Shown one piece after another: positions 1-13,629 of a stretch of DNA of 64,000 nucleotides (position 1 is the stretch's first letter; the number at the start of each line of letters is the position of its first letter). The stretch is taken from the NCBI GenBank assembly GCA_038373885.1, contig JAWZYV010011903.1, forward strand, positions 62,001 through 126,000. The letters are read 5' to 3'. Source of the stretch: Cheiracanthium punctorium. Its lineage: Eukaryota > Arthropoda > Arachnida > Araneae > Cheiracanthiidae. A model generated the notes under the pieces. That model ran no database searches and was not told where the DNA came from. It was given only the letters and a program-made list of their open reading frames with translations. The translations under genes were made by a program, and so were the position numbers.

Positions 1-739
1 TTGTCAAATACATACTAAGTAATTTTATTTTATTTTAAATATCACAAATGTATATTCTTTTAAAGGTAAACTAATTTCTTAATTTTTGATCTGAAATAAA
101 AAGGATCCGGATGTATGGATTAATGAATCAATCACTATACCTGGACACTTATTGATTGTTGTAATTTTTAGAAAAACTTTAGTAGACTTAAATCTGAAGT
201 AAAATACTTAACACACAAATATACAGTGCATGTACTCAAGTTTCGTGATTCAAAAAAAAATAAAAAAATAAAAATTTCAGAATATCAAACTACTTTTTTA
301 CATTCTTTTAATTTACTTTTACTAAAATTCCATCTTGCTTTAGAATGTTTATTGTACAAAACTACAAACAAGCAAAATTTATCTGGGAAATCATTAATAC
401 TTAGCAAATTTCCTAAATTTCTCTATTATCTATACGTATAATAAAGTCCCTTCACCACGTCTGTCTGTCTGAACGCGATAAATTCAAAAACTACCGAACA
501 GATTTCCATACGGCTTACACCAATGGACTGTATGATTCATGAGGAAGGTTTACATACATAATTAATTAAGGTTTCGTATAAATTGGCTGAAATATGACAG
601 TAAATGTTGAAAATGTCAGAAAAAAGCATGCTGAAGTTTTATAACTTATGCAATGATGACTCAATGAACCAAAGCGCCATATTGTATGATGCAACTAAAG
701 TGTCATGGACAAGCTCCATGAGAGGGAAGTCTGTTTATC

Positions 740-1735
740 ATTGGATCGAGAGAGACATACTTACCAAAGAGTTCGAGAGTTGTCTGAGGAACATGAAGCC
801 CGTTTGTTTTCAGACCGTAAAAATCATAATGCTTGTAGGAAAACAGAAAATTCTGAAGATAGACAACTCTGCTAACTTAACGACTGTATTGACACAGAAA
901 TTTAAGGAATGATAGACAAACTAATAGAGGTATAACGGAAAATACTAATAGATGGTGGAATAACGAATATTCTGCAATGAAGTACGATTCAACAATTGAA
1001 GACAGAAATGATCTGATGATATCTATAAGTTCTCCTACTATTGCCTGTCAATACTGCTCAGCTTTTAGATGGAAAGGCAAGTCCAAAGGTATATGTTGTT
1101 CCAATGGTAAGGTTAAACTAAACGACACAGCTGCGCTACAGATCCTTTAAATTCTCTCCTTGACGGAACTCACCCAAAACATACAGAAAGCATATGCAAT
1201 ATTCGTCGTTACAATAACGCATTTCAGATGACATCATTCAAAAGCCAACGGGTGGTTGAACATGGCTTCATGCCAACATTTAAGGGTCAAGGACAGGTTT
1301 ATCACCTTGCAGGTAGTCTTTCCACCAAAACCTGATGATCAAAAATTTCGGCAGATTTATTTTATTGCTGATTTTGAAATTCAAACAGCTATGCGATGTA
1401 ATATAAGTAATATTCATTCAAAAGTAATACTTGATAGCTCTAGTCATATCATTGCAAAACATGTTGCATTCACATAAAAGATACGTACAATCTATTAAAA
1501 CTGCCATGGAAAGTGTTCCTCCTGATGACCCAGACTATAAAATAATGATTCACAACAACAAGGTGGTAAATAGTGAACACCGTGGGTGATATAATGCCTC
1601 CTCTACAAGCAAAGTAGCAGTTGCGATTGCTGGGCAACAATTGGACAAAAGGGATATACTACGAAGCCGTGACAAGAATCTCCACAAAATTTATGAACTA
1701 CACTGCCCTTATGACAGCCTACAATTAATGTTATG
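740..1735 (+). pseudogene. Helitron replicase N-terminal region, copy 1, frame-broken
   Basis: Across two or three frames this translates to a Helitron_like_N region: a charged start (RVRELS.EHEARLF), then CQYCSAFRWKGKSKGICCSN, KVKLNDTA, the segment QHLRVKDRF...PPKPDDQKFRQIYF, and finally SKVAVAIAGQQLDKRDILR. The C-x2-C and surrounding order are those of rolling-circle transposon proteins. It ends before the Rep HUH and helicase domains and has several stops and frameshifts, so it is a decayed fragment. A second copy lies at 1902-3060. Confidence 0.85.
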
Positions 1736-1901
1736 TTTTTCTTAATGTGTTACTAATACTGTATTTTAGTTATATTTTGTGAGTACCTATACACTGATTA
1801 AATTTTATTGAAGGTCATAATTATTAGTTTTATTTTAAATGACTCATTATGTGACGTCTGGGATATGAGGTTGAATTTTCTTATTTAGATATACTAAATA
1901 A

Positions 1902-3060
1902 TCATGCCGTGGTGAAAAGCAAATATAGGCCGCAGTCCGTCAACTGCCAAAAGACTTCGTTCGAGTCGAAGTATTGAAAATAATTGAGAGAGAGAAGTCC
2001 GTTTATCGTTGGATTGAGAGACATACTTACCAAAGAGTTCGAGAGTTGTCTGGGGAACATGAAGCCCGTTTGTTTTTAGCAGAGATGCCACTCATAAAAT
2101 AGCAAAAAAGAGGAAACTGTGCGTGAATAAACAAAAATAGTGGGAAAAGAAGAAATCCCACGCAAATAAAGCAAATAAGTGGAACTTACTTTAGAAAAGC
2201 GTAATGTATGGAGAAAAAACATTTAGTTTATTTTTTGTTTGCTTTCATCAATATTTTATTTCTCAATGACAAAATATTTTTTGTTTCAACTTTAACTATT
2301 TCACATCATTTAATTTTTTTCTGAACCTGCTTTATTTTGCGAAGTTTTTCCTTTACTGGTTTCTTTGAAATAAATAATTTAAATTTGAAATAGGAGTTAA
2401 TTTTTATTCTTACAGCATTGGATGTTTAAATAACAGAATGCTAAAGGAAAAATACTAATTTTCAAGACAGATGGAAAAAGATTGAAATTGAGAGATGCTG
2501 GAAATTAATACTTAATTACTGCTGGGAAGAAAGGGAAAATCATAAACACCATGGAATTTTTAGAAAAATTCTGCTGCTGATGCAAAATGATTAATAAATA
2601 AATAAATTAAATATAAAAAGCAGAAATCCGCCGATTGGCAGAAAAGTGGCATCCCTGTTTTAGACCATAATAATCATAATGCTCGAAGGAAAACAGAAAA
2701 TTCTGAAGATAGACAACTCCGCTTACTTAACGACTGTATTCGGCACAGAAATTTAAGGACTGATAGACAAACTAATAGAGGTATAACAGAAAATACTAAT
2801 AGATGGTGGAATAAGGAATATTCTGCAATGAAGTACGATTCAACAATTGATTACAGAAACAATCGGTTGATATCTATATGCTCTCCTACAGTTGTCTGTC
2901 AATACTGCTCAGCTTTCAGATGGAAAGGCGAGTCCAAAGGTATATGTTATTCCAATGGTAAGGTTAAACTGAACGACATAGCTGTGCCACCAGATCCTTT
3001 AAAATCTCTACTTGACGGAACTCACCCAAAACATACAGAATTCATAAGCAATAATAAATG
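1902..3060 (+). pseudogene. Helitron replicase N-terminal region, copy 2, split by a MITE
   Basis: It starts with a plausible protein start (ATG at 1897, MPW then a stop, KANIGRSPSTAKRLRSSRSI) typical of Helitron N-termini. It continues as RVRELSGEHEARLF to 2079, is interrupted by an inserted element at 2080-2657, and resumes after 2658. The downstream part reads VCQYCSAFRWKGESKGICYS, GKVKLNDIAVPPDPLKSLLD. It is closely similar to copy 1 at 740-1735, which supplies the uninterrupted target sequence. Confidence 0.85.
2080..2657. mobile_element. hAT-like MITE inserted in Helitron copy 2 (6-bp target duplication)
   Basis: A 578-bp insertion bounded by CAGAGATGCCAC on the left and GTGGCATCCCTG on the right, flanked by TTTTAG at 2074-2079 and 2658-2663. 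The Helitron copy at 740-1735 lacks it, which confirms it as an insertion. Its left part is clearly similar to 45591-46020 inside the larger element at 45095-47713. It encodes nothing recognisable. Confidence 0.8.
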
Positions 3061-4189
3061 ATTTGATTCTTTAAAAATTTGAATCAATATCACAATACTA
3101 CTACTCAGTTAAGGAGGAGGCAGTACATTACACCGATCAGCACGATTTTTGGGTCTGACTTCTACATGTTAAATTTTAGTTTCTCCTACGCCAAAACTAA
3201 AGAAAATAATTTTTTAAAAAATGAGTTTGCTTTTGTAGAAATTAAAGCAATTTTTCAATTTTTGGCAAAAAATCACCGATTTTTATATTTTTTTTATAAT
3301 TCCACTCTAAATTATGATCCGAAAAGTTTTTGCTGGATATAAAAGTCTTTTATTCAAGATTTGTGATAAACAATAACATATAAATGTAAAATAATAAGAA
3401 ATTAATGTCTAAGTGAATACTTTCGTATTTCTTTTATGTTCCTAAGAGCAAATAATAATACAAACAAATAATATTACTACAAATAATACTACAAGCAATA
3501 CTACAGAGTTACAAATAATAATACAGTTTACTTTAGGGTTAATCAAAGTTCGGCCATCTTTCGTTTATGAAATAAATTAAAATATACTTATCGGCGTAAA
3601 TCAGACAAAAGCAAACTTTAAGAACTAAAAATGAAAATTTAAGTGTTTTTCAATGTCTAGAATCAGAATTTAAGCATGAGAACAGAAACCCAAAAAATAA
3701 TTATTTTTTTTTTTGTTGACCGGTGTTATCCAACTGAATTTTAATGATACCCTGAGAATAACCTTTTCTGTTCAAATGGCTCCAATTTCTAATGGCATTA
3801 GCATTCGGAATGACTATTAATAAAGGGTCTTGGGGGAAATTTATTTTATAGTTGTTGGCCCTGAAAATGATAAGTTTTTCTAGAGTGAGAGAGCGTTTGA
3901 CTAACTTTCATGGATAAAACAAAACATTTAAGGTGGTATTTTCTGATAATTCATGGATAAAATAATAAAACCTAAAGATTTAAAAAAAAAAAGTAATGAT
4001 AATGTAGACTTTCCTGTTGAAATGAATATATGTAAGCATAGGATTATGTATCATTTAGCCAGTTATAAAGAACCTGTTGAAAAATGATGAGTATAACAAT
4101 TTAATATGACATGAAATATTTATTCACACTGTATATTGTGCTTTAATCCATATTAAGATTATTTAATAACATTTGGCCTCTCAAAAAAA
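3061..4189. other. No gene recognised; AT-rich with degenerate trinucleotide tract
   Basis: No coding sequence supported. A degenerate AAT/ACT-rich tract lies at about 3448-3530. The rest is unique AT-rich sequence. Confidence 0.5.
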
Positions 4190-4375
4190 AAATATAGTAA
4201 ATTATGTTATTAAAATCATAAGCCGAAGTTATTTTGTAAGTAACAAAACAACGAATCAGAGATTTGAAAACTGTAACTCCGTGTTCACGCAGATCGGGGT
4301 AGTGCAAGGAATTACTGTATACTGACAACAGAAAAAAATTGGTGTTTAAAATTCAATTTATTTTGTCTAATAAGC
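4190..4375. repeat. First member of a 190-bp direct duplication (Tigger-like end)
   Basis: About 185 bp that recurs at 4918-5109 with roughly 80% identity. Both contain the right end of a pogo/Tigger-like element (the strand reading TACAGTAATTCCTTGCAC) and about 55 bp beyond it, so flank and element end were duplicated together. Confidence 0.7.
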
Positions 4376-4760
4376 TAAATATACTTAACATTTTCATCAA
4401 TTTTTTAAAATGCCAATGATAAGTTATTTTATATCCCTCTTTTCTTTCTTTGAGATGAGTAAATAATAATTAATTGAGAATAAAAATTACAATCTAAGGC
4501 ATATGATAAAAACACGACATGAGTGCACAACTTAAGAGATATTTGAAAAACATAAGAGACAATTTGAAATCCCTAGCGCTGGCTCTGCATTATATGTTTC
4601 TTTATACTTTCTAAAGCAAAAATAAATATTGTAATTTCAGTTAATTACGAAAAATACAGTTCCTTTAGCAGTTAGTAGCATTTACAAAAAATATAAATAC
4701 AGCAACATAGAAAAGAAATAAAATGCACTTTTTCCAACTTTTTCACAACGGTTTTAAGTA

Positions 4761-5047
4761 CAGTAATACCCTGAACTTATGCAACTGGTGGAACCGAGCA
4801 ATAACTGTACGTTGGGATATACTTTCGCATATAAATATGTACATACAAATTACATTTAATAGGGGCAACAACTAAAGAAAACTTAAAAAAGGAAAATGAA
4901 ATCTTAAATACAACACATGCATAGTAAATTATGTAATTAAAATCATAAATAGAAGTTATTTTGGAAGTAACAAAAAAGACTAATCATTGAGATTTGAAAA
5001 CAGTAACTTTGGGTTCACATAGATTGGGGTAGTGCAAGGTATTACAG
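4761..5047. mobile_element. Tigger/pogo-like MITE with TA flanks
   Basis: Left end CAGTAATACCCTGAACTTAT, right end (reverse complement) CTGTAATACCTTGCACTAC, flanked by TA at 4759-4760 and 5048-5049. TA targets and CAGTA termini fit pogo/Tigger. No transposase is left. Its right part is the second member of the direct duplication (4918-5109). Confidence 0.65.
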
Positions 5048-5110
5048 TATATCAATCATAGAAAAAAAAATTGGTTGTTTAAAATTCCATTAATTTTGTC
5101 TGATAAGCCA

Positions 5111-7078
5111 CAGGGTATGCTCTGAAAGTAATGCACATGATTTTATTGTGACACGATTATCCATCGCAGAACGCTCGGGTTGGTAAAAAAATGTGGTGGG
5201 GGATCTGTCCTTCCCAAATGCTCTTGGTCTCAGTTCGATCCAAGCAGTAGGAGTGGTAGGACGTGTCTTCACGCAAAGTCTTTTCCCCATTGTGTCACGG
5301 AGCGCTGGAGTGTTCATTGGAACAGCAGTACGTGATAAAATTTTGCGTGCGGGTTGGGAAGAATTCAAGATCTCAATGTGGAAGGTGACACAAGGCCTTC
5401 AAGGAGGGCCAGGAGAATGTCACAGACGAGCCCTGTTCCGGTCCACCCAACAACAGCTCGAACCGATGAAAACGTTCAGCGTGTGCATGAAGATTTGAAG
5501 TCAGATCGTTGGTTAAGCATCCAGGAAATCACTAACACCCTGAACTAGTCAAAATGTGTGGTACATAGTATTGTGATGGAGGATTTGCAAATGCAAAAGG
5601 TCTGTGCGAAGCTTGTGCCGAAGGTGTGTTGACGGAGGAGTAGAAAGAATTTAGAGTTTTGAGCAGTGAAGATTTGTTGGGATTGATCAGAAATGATCCA
5701 GCCTTGACTTGTTTCTATGTGACTTTTTTTTTTTGTTCCCGTGACTGAGGGGAAAACACTGGGAGTCTGAAGTACATCTAAGCTCATCAGCTGCCCAAAT
5801 TCAAAACACAGTCAGTGATGAATTCAAAATCTTGCAGAAAATCAATAAAACGTACTTTCTTTTAGCCACACGAAATAGTATTTTAGCCCAACAAATTAAC
5901 CGTTGATTATTGTCGCAGATTAGGATGACAACATGTAGAAAATAAAATGGATTTTTAAAATTGTTGAAAGTGTTACTTTGTTTTAAATTTTTCAAATTGA
6001 AAAAACAAAAGCACTTACTAGATCTATCAATTTTTATCTTGTTGGCCAGTCGTGAAGTCATTTAAGTTTTCCTAAAAGAAAAATACTTGCTTTACCTAAA
6101 CCTTCACGACACTCGTGTTTTCCAACTCTCAAAACGTGTGTTCAAAAGTAAACAAGCACGAGCGAGTCTTTTGGATAAAGGTGACGCGATCACTGATCGC
6201 TTTAGCAGTTTTTGCCGGTAACGGTGATTAGTTTTTCTCCCGGTTTGTGCGTCAAAATGACGTGTTGGCTCTGAGCCAATCCGGTATTTTTGTTTCAATC
6301 CAAGTTTGCCCTTGCCAGCACAGTTATGCAAATATACTGCATTAGGAAATCTAATATAAGTACGGCAGGAAATTAACATCTCTCATGCTTGATTGTTCTG
6401 TTTAGATTGTCGTTTGACAATATTGTCGTTGTACCGGCAAGACCGGGTGAAGGGCCGACGGGCGAGGTAAGGTGATATTTTGTAGTCCGTCAGTGAGGTA
6501 ATTTAGTACTTCAAATTTTTCTGCTTAATATGTTTCATGAATATTTATAAAGTATGCTGCCTATGCATGATGATGTTGAAGAGCGAACTGAAATTTTTGG
6601 TGTTACTGCAGAATGTATAAAATCATCTAAGTGTGCTGTGTATGTGGAGCATTAAATCATCTTTAATAAAATATCTGCTCTAGAAATCTTGTCATTTTTA
6701 AGTCTTCCACTGCGCCAGTCAGAACTCCGCGTTGGTTATTAAAGCATGTTAGAATAGCCAACAGATATCTATATGAAAAAATTAAATTATTGAAAAGTAC
6801 AAAGTAATTCATGTTCACACAACTCTCGTAGAACGAAAAATGCTAAAAAATCCATTTTGACAAATTTGTCCCTTACTGTGTTTTAAATTTCGGCAGCAAT
6901 CATGTTAAAAAGGTTCCCAAGAGGCATTCCAGGGTGCCATCCAGGCGTGGCAGAATCGTCTCCGCAAGTGTATTGATGCACAAGGGGACTATTTTCAAGA
7001 ATTTTAACCATTTGTACTAATAGGATCAATAAATCTATTTTCCCCAGAAAATGTGCATTACTTTCAGAACGCACTCTG
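5111..7078 (+). mobile_element. Degenerate mariner element with internal insertion
   Basis: Imperfect terminal inverted repeats share TCTGAAAGTAATGCACAT, with TA at 7079-7080. The N-terminal transposase portion at 5360-5700 reads in pieces: RTDENVQRVHEDLKSDRWLS, IQEITNTLN, then after a stop SIVMEDLQMQKVCAKLVPKV, which is the mariner helix-turn-helix region. The C-terminal end AWQNRLRKCIDAQGDYFQEF lies at about 6942-7003. The catalytic middle is missing. About 1.1 kb of unrelated sequence (roughly 5730-6860) occupies its place. Inactive. Confidence 0.82.
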
Positions 7079-10000
7079 TAAATGAATTTCTGTTTCAATC
7101 AGATTCATCCAAAAAAATATTCTAACATGCCATTTCTAGAAATAAATGGTCTTTGCTCAATTTACTTAACTAGGTGTCAAAGATAAAATAAAGAAAAACT
7201 TTGTAAAACACACAAAAAGTTACTTAATGGTTGGTAATGCCCATTTTTTACACAAAGCTTTTATTTATTTCCTCTTTTAATGCCAATGTTTTGGGCTTTT
7301 TTTCTGTAAGTGTCAAAGAGTTGAGTATTGAATCCCATCTCCCCTCTCACATCAAAAAATAAATAAGCCATGAGATTCAAGGACTAAAACTTAAGTTTGG
7401 AAGTATCATATGGCACAAACTTTAAGAAAGCAAAAGTAGCATAGGCTATTGTATATATATTTTTTTCAATAATATTCATACATGAAAATATCTTTACTAG
7501 ATAAATATAAAAGACATTTACAGAATTTCATGCAAATAGTTAAGTAGTGGCCCAGTGTTGCCACAGTGCTTTACAAAAGCATAAACATAGAATTCTTTAC
7601 AGAAAATGTTACCTTTTTTTTTGTACAATCATACAAAGCTTTTGGATCAGAAGATTTAAAAAATAGTAATAGTCTTCTGGACCTAAAAAATCATCAGCAC
7701 TTGTTGAACCATCTTTCAGATGAAACACTGAAACAATATTTTCCCAAGTCATTGGTAGTATACATACACACATAATACTAAGGCGCTTGCTCAATACATC
7801 CAAACAAGTTATTTTTGAACAAATAATTCAAGAATGGAGTCAGAGGACACCAACCACAAGGTTGGCACGTTTCTGCCACAAGTAATCATAAATCAATTTG
7901 CAGTAAAAATCATCCATGTAAAAATAGACTAACTATAAAATTAATAAAAACTTTGTAAAATGATCATCTTGCTGATAAGCACCATTTTATGAGTATTGCT
8001 AGGCAAAGTTTTTAATAATTTTACATTTTAACACAAGTTTTAAATGTTCTTGTTAATACTATGCTGTATTTATTTTAAAAGAACTCTTTATATACATGTA
8101 ATAAAATAACTATTTGTAAATAACAATAAAAGTTAAAAAAATAAAGATAAAAGGAGGAATGTACTTTACACTACAAAGCTAAACTCTTAAATGCTAAAAA
8201 CTGCTAAAAATATTCGTACTTAAATAAAAATCGTGAGCAACTATAATAGAGAATAACTATTTGTAAATTACAATCAAGATTAGTTACACCTAAAAATCTA
8301 AATTAAAAAGAAATTTATTTTAAACCATAAAGAAATGCTAAATATTTTTACGTAAGTATATTTATTTCTTATTTAAGATGCTACTTTGACATAAAAATAA
8401 AATACAATATAGTACAGAAAATAATCAACATTTACACACGTAACACTAAGACTAGAAAAAAAAATATTTTAAACTCAATTGTTTAGTCAATTCAAATATT
8501 TCTTGGTACAATCTACTCTTTAATTCTTCCCTTAATAATAAAGAAACAAACCAGGAATAAAAATTAGCTCTTTACAATTACAATGTTCTCTTAGCTAAAC
8601 AAATTTCATTCAACTTTGAAAGATGTAGTTTCATTGGATAGCAAGCGGTATATTTGATTCTTATTCAGTCAGTTTAACAACAATTGGCTGGCAAACTAAA
8701 ATACTGAAAAAGGTTTTAAGCAATAAAGCTATAACTTTTAATATAGAATTTTCAAAAATCTTCATGAAAAAGATAATTTAAAAGGTTGATCTCAACTTAT
8801 CTCTTATTTAAGTGCTTTGCAAAAATGGTCCACTTTATAACCCGTAAGGGCAAGCACAACTAATATTGTCATGAACCATGCCAGGACATTGCTATTTTGA
8901 GATTAATGTAAAACCATTTTTTTTTTCTTCTCATTTCTCGCAGAAATTCCACAGAAATCTGGAATCTCTCAACTCTAATGTTGACTACGAATTATAAGAT
9001 AAAGAGGCAGTTTATTAACAATAATACTGGAGCAATAATTCTCCCTTTTTTTTTCTTTCCTTCTTTTTTTTTTTTTTAATTATCACAGCCCAAACCTTTA
9101 TTCGTGATATACAAGAAACTGGTACACACTGCAAAAGACAAGCTTTCAAAAGAATTAATATTTGACCATCAAAATAAGTTAACCTAGAGTGGAAAATTTA
9201 ATTAGAATCTACAATGTGTTATAATTCACCTCTACTTCAACTGCCAAGCTGTTAAAATTATGAATAGTTTATTTATTTTATTCTATTTTATTTTTTCGTT
9301 AATGTTTTAAATAATTGAGCAAACAATTGACTATAAAAACTTATATAAGCACACAAATTTCAAAATATGCACTAATCATACAGCTAAACACTAAAGGGCA
9401 GGAGAAGACCATAATAGTGGATGTAATAATACACTACCATAGATTAACATTGATTTTTTCCTTATAATATGCAAAAACTTACAAAGGAAATAAAAATTCA
9501 AAAACTAAACCATTATTTCTTACATTTTGGAGAAGCTTTAATCACCAGTTTCATCGAGATTACAATCACAATAAACATCCAACCCAGCTCAAAAAAGATA
9601 ATCACACAGAAGACAAATATATAGGAATTTTAAGAACAGATCAATTCTGGGCATTATTTTTACGTTTCTCCCTTTATTCTTTTCCCCCAGATTTCTGTAT
9701 TCTGGAAAAAACATTCATAAATATTAATCCTTAAAAGTTAGCAAAGTTCATTACTTTAAATATGTTAAAATGTGAAGCTTCATATAAAGTATAGACTATT
9801 AATAATAGATTCAACGTACCAAACATACCAGAAAGGTTAGAGTACTTATTAATAGATAGCACTTAAGTTTAAACTAGCTATATCTAAAATATCACTTAAA
9901 ATTTAAATTGCTATATTTATTACTTATATGTAAGTTATTTTTATAGAAATTAATATAAATACATTTTATGAGAAGAAACTAAGTGTTGGAAAGAACTGTG

Positions 10001-13000
10001 TTGGTATTTCTCTGATGGCAATGAGATTACTAACTTTTAAACATTTTACTAATCCAACCAGTTTTAATTTTAATTTTCATAATCTATAAATTATTTCTGA
10101 TATGAATATACATCTATAATATTATATAGCATAACTAAATAACTATCAACTTAGTTATTTAAAATAAACTAAAATAAAGCTATTTTAAATTTATGGAGGT
10201 AAGCTCAATTAATGAAGCTCAGTAATGTACATTTGATCTCGCTATTTACTTTTCCATAAATAGCAGAACACAATAGCATAAAATACCTCTGGGAACTAAA
10301 AAATGCACAAGTAAATTATTGACTATACTCCAGCAAACCTGACATGACAACAATGTTTATTTCTAGAGCAAAACATTTGCACTACTCTCAAATGACTTGT
10401 GTTTTTACAGTGGTTAACACAGAACAATGATTTTTTTCATCTAATAATCGCTATTATCACCAAATAATAAAACTGTCTATTTGTGCTGTATAAATGTAAT
10501 AATTCAAATATAAAGAAACCGTCAGAAATTTGTTGGACTGCCTTTCCCATCATTTGAGCAATGATAGGCTTTTAATTTGCTGTGATGGGATAGTTAGTAT
10601 TGGTAGTTCTTCAGTTTCATCATAATGATACATGCAAGGAAGTAGCGAGAAGGTCTTTCGTGGCATTTCTAATGTTGTCAGGTTAGGTTTTCCTAAATAT
10701 AGGCTAAAAGTGTTTTACTGCTTTAAAAATAAAATAAACAAAAGTTGAAAAATATTTGTATACACAAAATAATTAAAACTTGGAATATAAACCCCCAAAA
10801 TAAAAATTTAACAAGCAATAAAAAAAATTTTTTTTTTTCTTGTACATTCAAAATCCAAGAAACCACTATTAACAACTGTCATTATATCACTAACATTTGG
10901 AGGTTTAAGCCAGAGTTTCTCATGGTCAACTTAACTCTAATGTTTAAAGGAAACTATACGTTTGACATCTTTTCCAATATTACCTGTAAACTTTTTAGTC
11001 ATTAAAAAATATATAGATAGCACAATAAAACAGAATTAAGTATATGAACTAATCTAGAATTAAAAGAAACTTTTTGAACATTCAGTAGTCATAGTTCGGC
11101 AGCCAAAACAAATTTTACTTAGGTTTATTTACAAATATAACCTATTTTCAGAATTAGCGAGCATTTGTAGAACATTTAAGTTTTTATTGGGTAAATGCAT
11201 AAAAATTTTTGTTAAAAAAGGCATTTTCTAATGCAGAACTTTTTATTTTAAAATAATTTTTCATTAAAGACTGAGTACATTTTAAAAGTTCTTTATCATA
11301 AATAAGAACAGTTTAACGTTTATAGTTAAAAAGATTATCTTCCAAGTGCTTCTAAAAGAATCATGAAAGGTAAACTCTGAGTACACATGGAGGTATCAGG
11401 TTGTAATAGCTCAAACCTCAAAATGCTTGCTTTTTATACGCCTTAAGCAAATAGGATTTGAAGCTCCCAAATTTGATAAACAGAGAACTAACTTGAACAC
11501 CAACTTCTGATAATTTTCCCAGTCACATTCACTGATTTATGATCAAAATACGAAATTCTCTCAGTCAAAATAAAACTCTGATTATTCCAAACTTATCCTG
11601 AGCACTGGCAATCATGTATGCAGAATTTATGTCTTGACTGTCAGTATTCTGTTTAAGGATCTTTAAGTAGTCCCATGTAATTCATCCTTAATTGGACTAA
11701 GCTGTTAATTTTAGCACATACAAAGATATTAAAAAGTTCTCTGTTACAATAAAACTTTAATGAAATAATAACATCATGATAGCCAAAACCAAATTTATAT
11801 ACTAATGAACAGGTACAAATACACAATTATTAAAATATTGCCTACAAAACACAGATTTCATTTATCAGGTTTTTGAATACAATTTCCGTCTTGTTTGAAG
11901 TAAATAGAAATGATCACAGTAATCTTGAACCATTGAAAAAAGTACTGTTTTTGATAGGTTCTATTTAAATAAATTTAGGGACAAAGTTGTGTTCAAAGCA
12001 CAAGATATTTACAATGTGCTATGTTCCCCAAGTATGTCACAAAACATTTCAAGATAAATTCAATTACACCAACTTTTCATGCATATCAAAAGCTGCCCAT
12101 TAAATCGAAAGTAAAATTTTAGTAAATCAATTAACATATTTTCAATAACAAATGTAGCATACGATTTTCATTTTTGAAAGAAATCATGTTAAAATTAGTA
12201 AGCACAAGCCACACAAATAGAACAAGGGTTCTTTAAAATTTAAAACCTTTAGGGTTCTCTCCGAAATTTTCTGGCTACATCCCTGACATTTGCTGTCACC
12301 TAGCAAGATCAGTGGCCCTGCTCTTTGGTACAAATGTATGAACAATACTTTCATCATCTTTAACAAAAAATATTTTTACAAAACAGACTTAACACTAAGT
12401 CCAGTGATATTCACAAAAATTTTCATATGTAGACCATTCCAAGCATGATAGCAAAGAAAAATACATCTTAATACAGTGGTCAATCCAATGAGCCGCTTAT
12501 TCTAGTGAAAATCAGCAGGAACAGAAGGAAATAGCCAAATTGCACCGGTTTTCCTGCCGGTTACCTTGGTAGTGAGTGTCGCTTTATCCGCTTAGATAAT
12601 CTTTGGAAATTATAAAAATTTCCACATAATAAGCTTTTAGGGCGAAGTGGAAGCCAATAAAAAAAGGCTCATATTTGTGTAGAGGTGTCACAGTAATTCA
12701 ATCAAAATAATTGTTAATACATTTAACAGAAATTTAATAAAAATAATGATCAATCGTACACCCATACCAATTAGAGACCTGATGATGGCGATGATGCGCA
12801 CCCAAACCAGTTACGTGTCACTTAAGTGGATTTGCTGAAAGCTATAGACTTTTTACGTAGAGCTTTGAAGAGAACAATGTAAATGATCGCATCATTTTTC
12901 AACATTAAACGAGATTCAATTTACTATGCCCCTAAAATAGCCTTTAATTTAGAATTTTCTCTTCAAGAAGTAATATTTCACTTTATCCTTTAATAAATAT

Positions 13001-13439
13001 GTGCATATGTAAAAACTATTGACTAATAGTTCATATTTATGATTTATTTTATTGATTTTTTTTCTCAAATTTTCTCACTTACTTTTGGCACTGCTGTTTA
13101 TTTCGGATTTCAGTCAATTTCAATCTGTCCCGATGTGACCAGAATAAGCGACGACCACTGTACTTGCAAAGTTAATAACATTTACTAAATTTTAGTAAAA
13201 CTTAAAAACAAACATTCTTTGTCCACAAAAAAAGTCAATAAACATTACAAATACAAAATAATTCCCTCGGTACCACATTCATAAAAATTCAAACACAACT
13301 ATGCTATGCTACTGCAGCAATGTCTGAGGGGGGAAAAATGCTGATTTGCTGCAGTATAAAAAGCTAAAACTTGTGAAGATATAAACATGAATTAAGAAAT
13401 AACATAAAGAAGCACTAATAAAATCAGTAAGATAGTTAC
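7079..13439. other. 6.4-kb AT-rich stretch without recognised exons or transposons
   Basis: I find no mask exon, no KH motif (GRGG) and no terminal inverted repeats here, unlike the rest of the window. Slightly GC-richer islands occur at 12480-12610 and 12760-12840. AATAAA-type signals on the minus strand are frequent, as expected for AT-rich DNA, including a doubled one near 7260. It is either the intron after exon p or a long 3' UTR of a short mask isoform. Confidence 0.5.
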
Positions 13440-13629
13440 TTTCTGGTGGGAGGACTAAATCATCATCATCCCTGTCTTCCTCTTCCTCATCCTCCTCCTC
13501 TTCTTCATCATCTTCGTCTTCATCCTCCACTTCAGACTGATCACTCTGGTGGCCAGGTTTAGGAGAATCTTGGTGATCACCCTTCTCAGACTTCTTTGTC
13601 TCTTCAACTGCAGCCTTTGCGGCCCTCAG
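13440..13629 (-). CDS. mask: mask exon p: acidic tail, last exon recognised
   Basis: 190 bp, phase 0 entry (ttatttctcgtag acceptor), beginning LRAAKAAVEETKKSEKGDHQ and then an Asp/Glu run (EDEDEDDEEEEEDEEEEDRD) ending LVLPPE. ANKRD17 has a comparable acidic stretch followed by EPPSATTTTT. I place the donor at CCAGAAA|GTAACT, leaving one base. If this donor is not used, the frame continues for about 44 unconserved residues to a stop near 13309, which would give a short isoform without KH. Confidence 0.82.

Noticed and set aside
7566..7803. Overlapping reading frames on both strands
   Set aside because: Neither resembles a known protein; no start or splice context.
13309..13439. Extension of the acidic exon to a stop as the normal mask C-terminus
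   Set aside because: The extra 44 residues are unlike any MASK protein and follow a reasonable GTAACT donor; kept only as a possible isoform.
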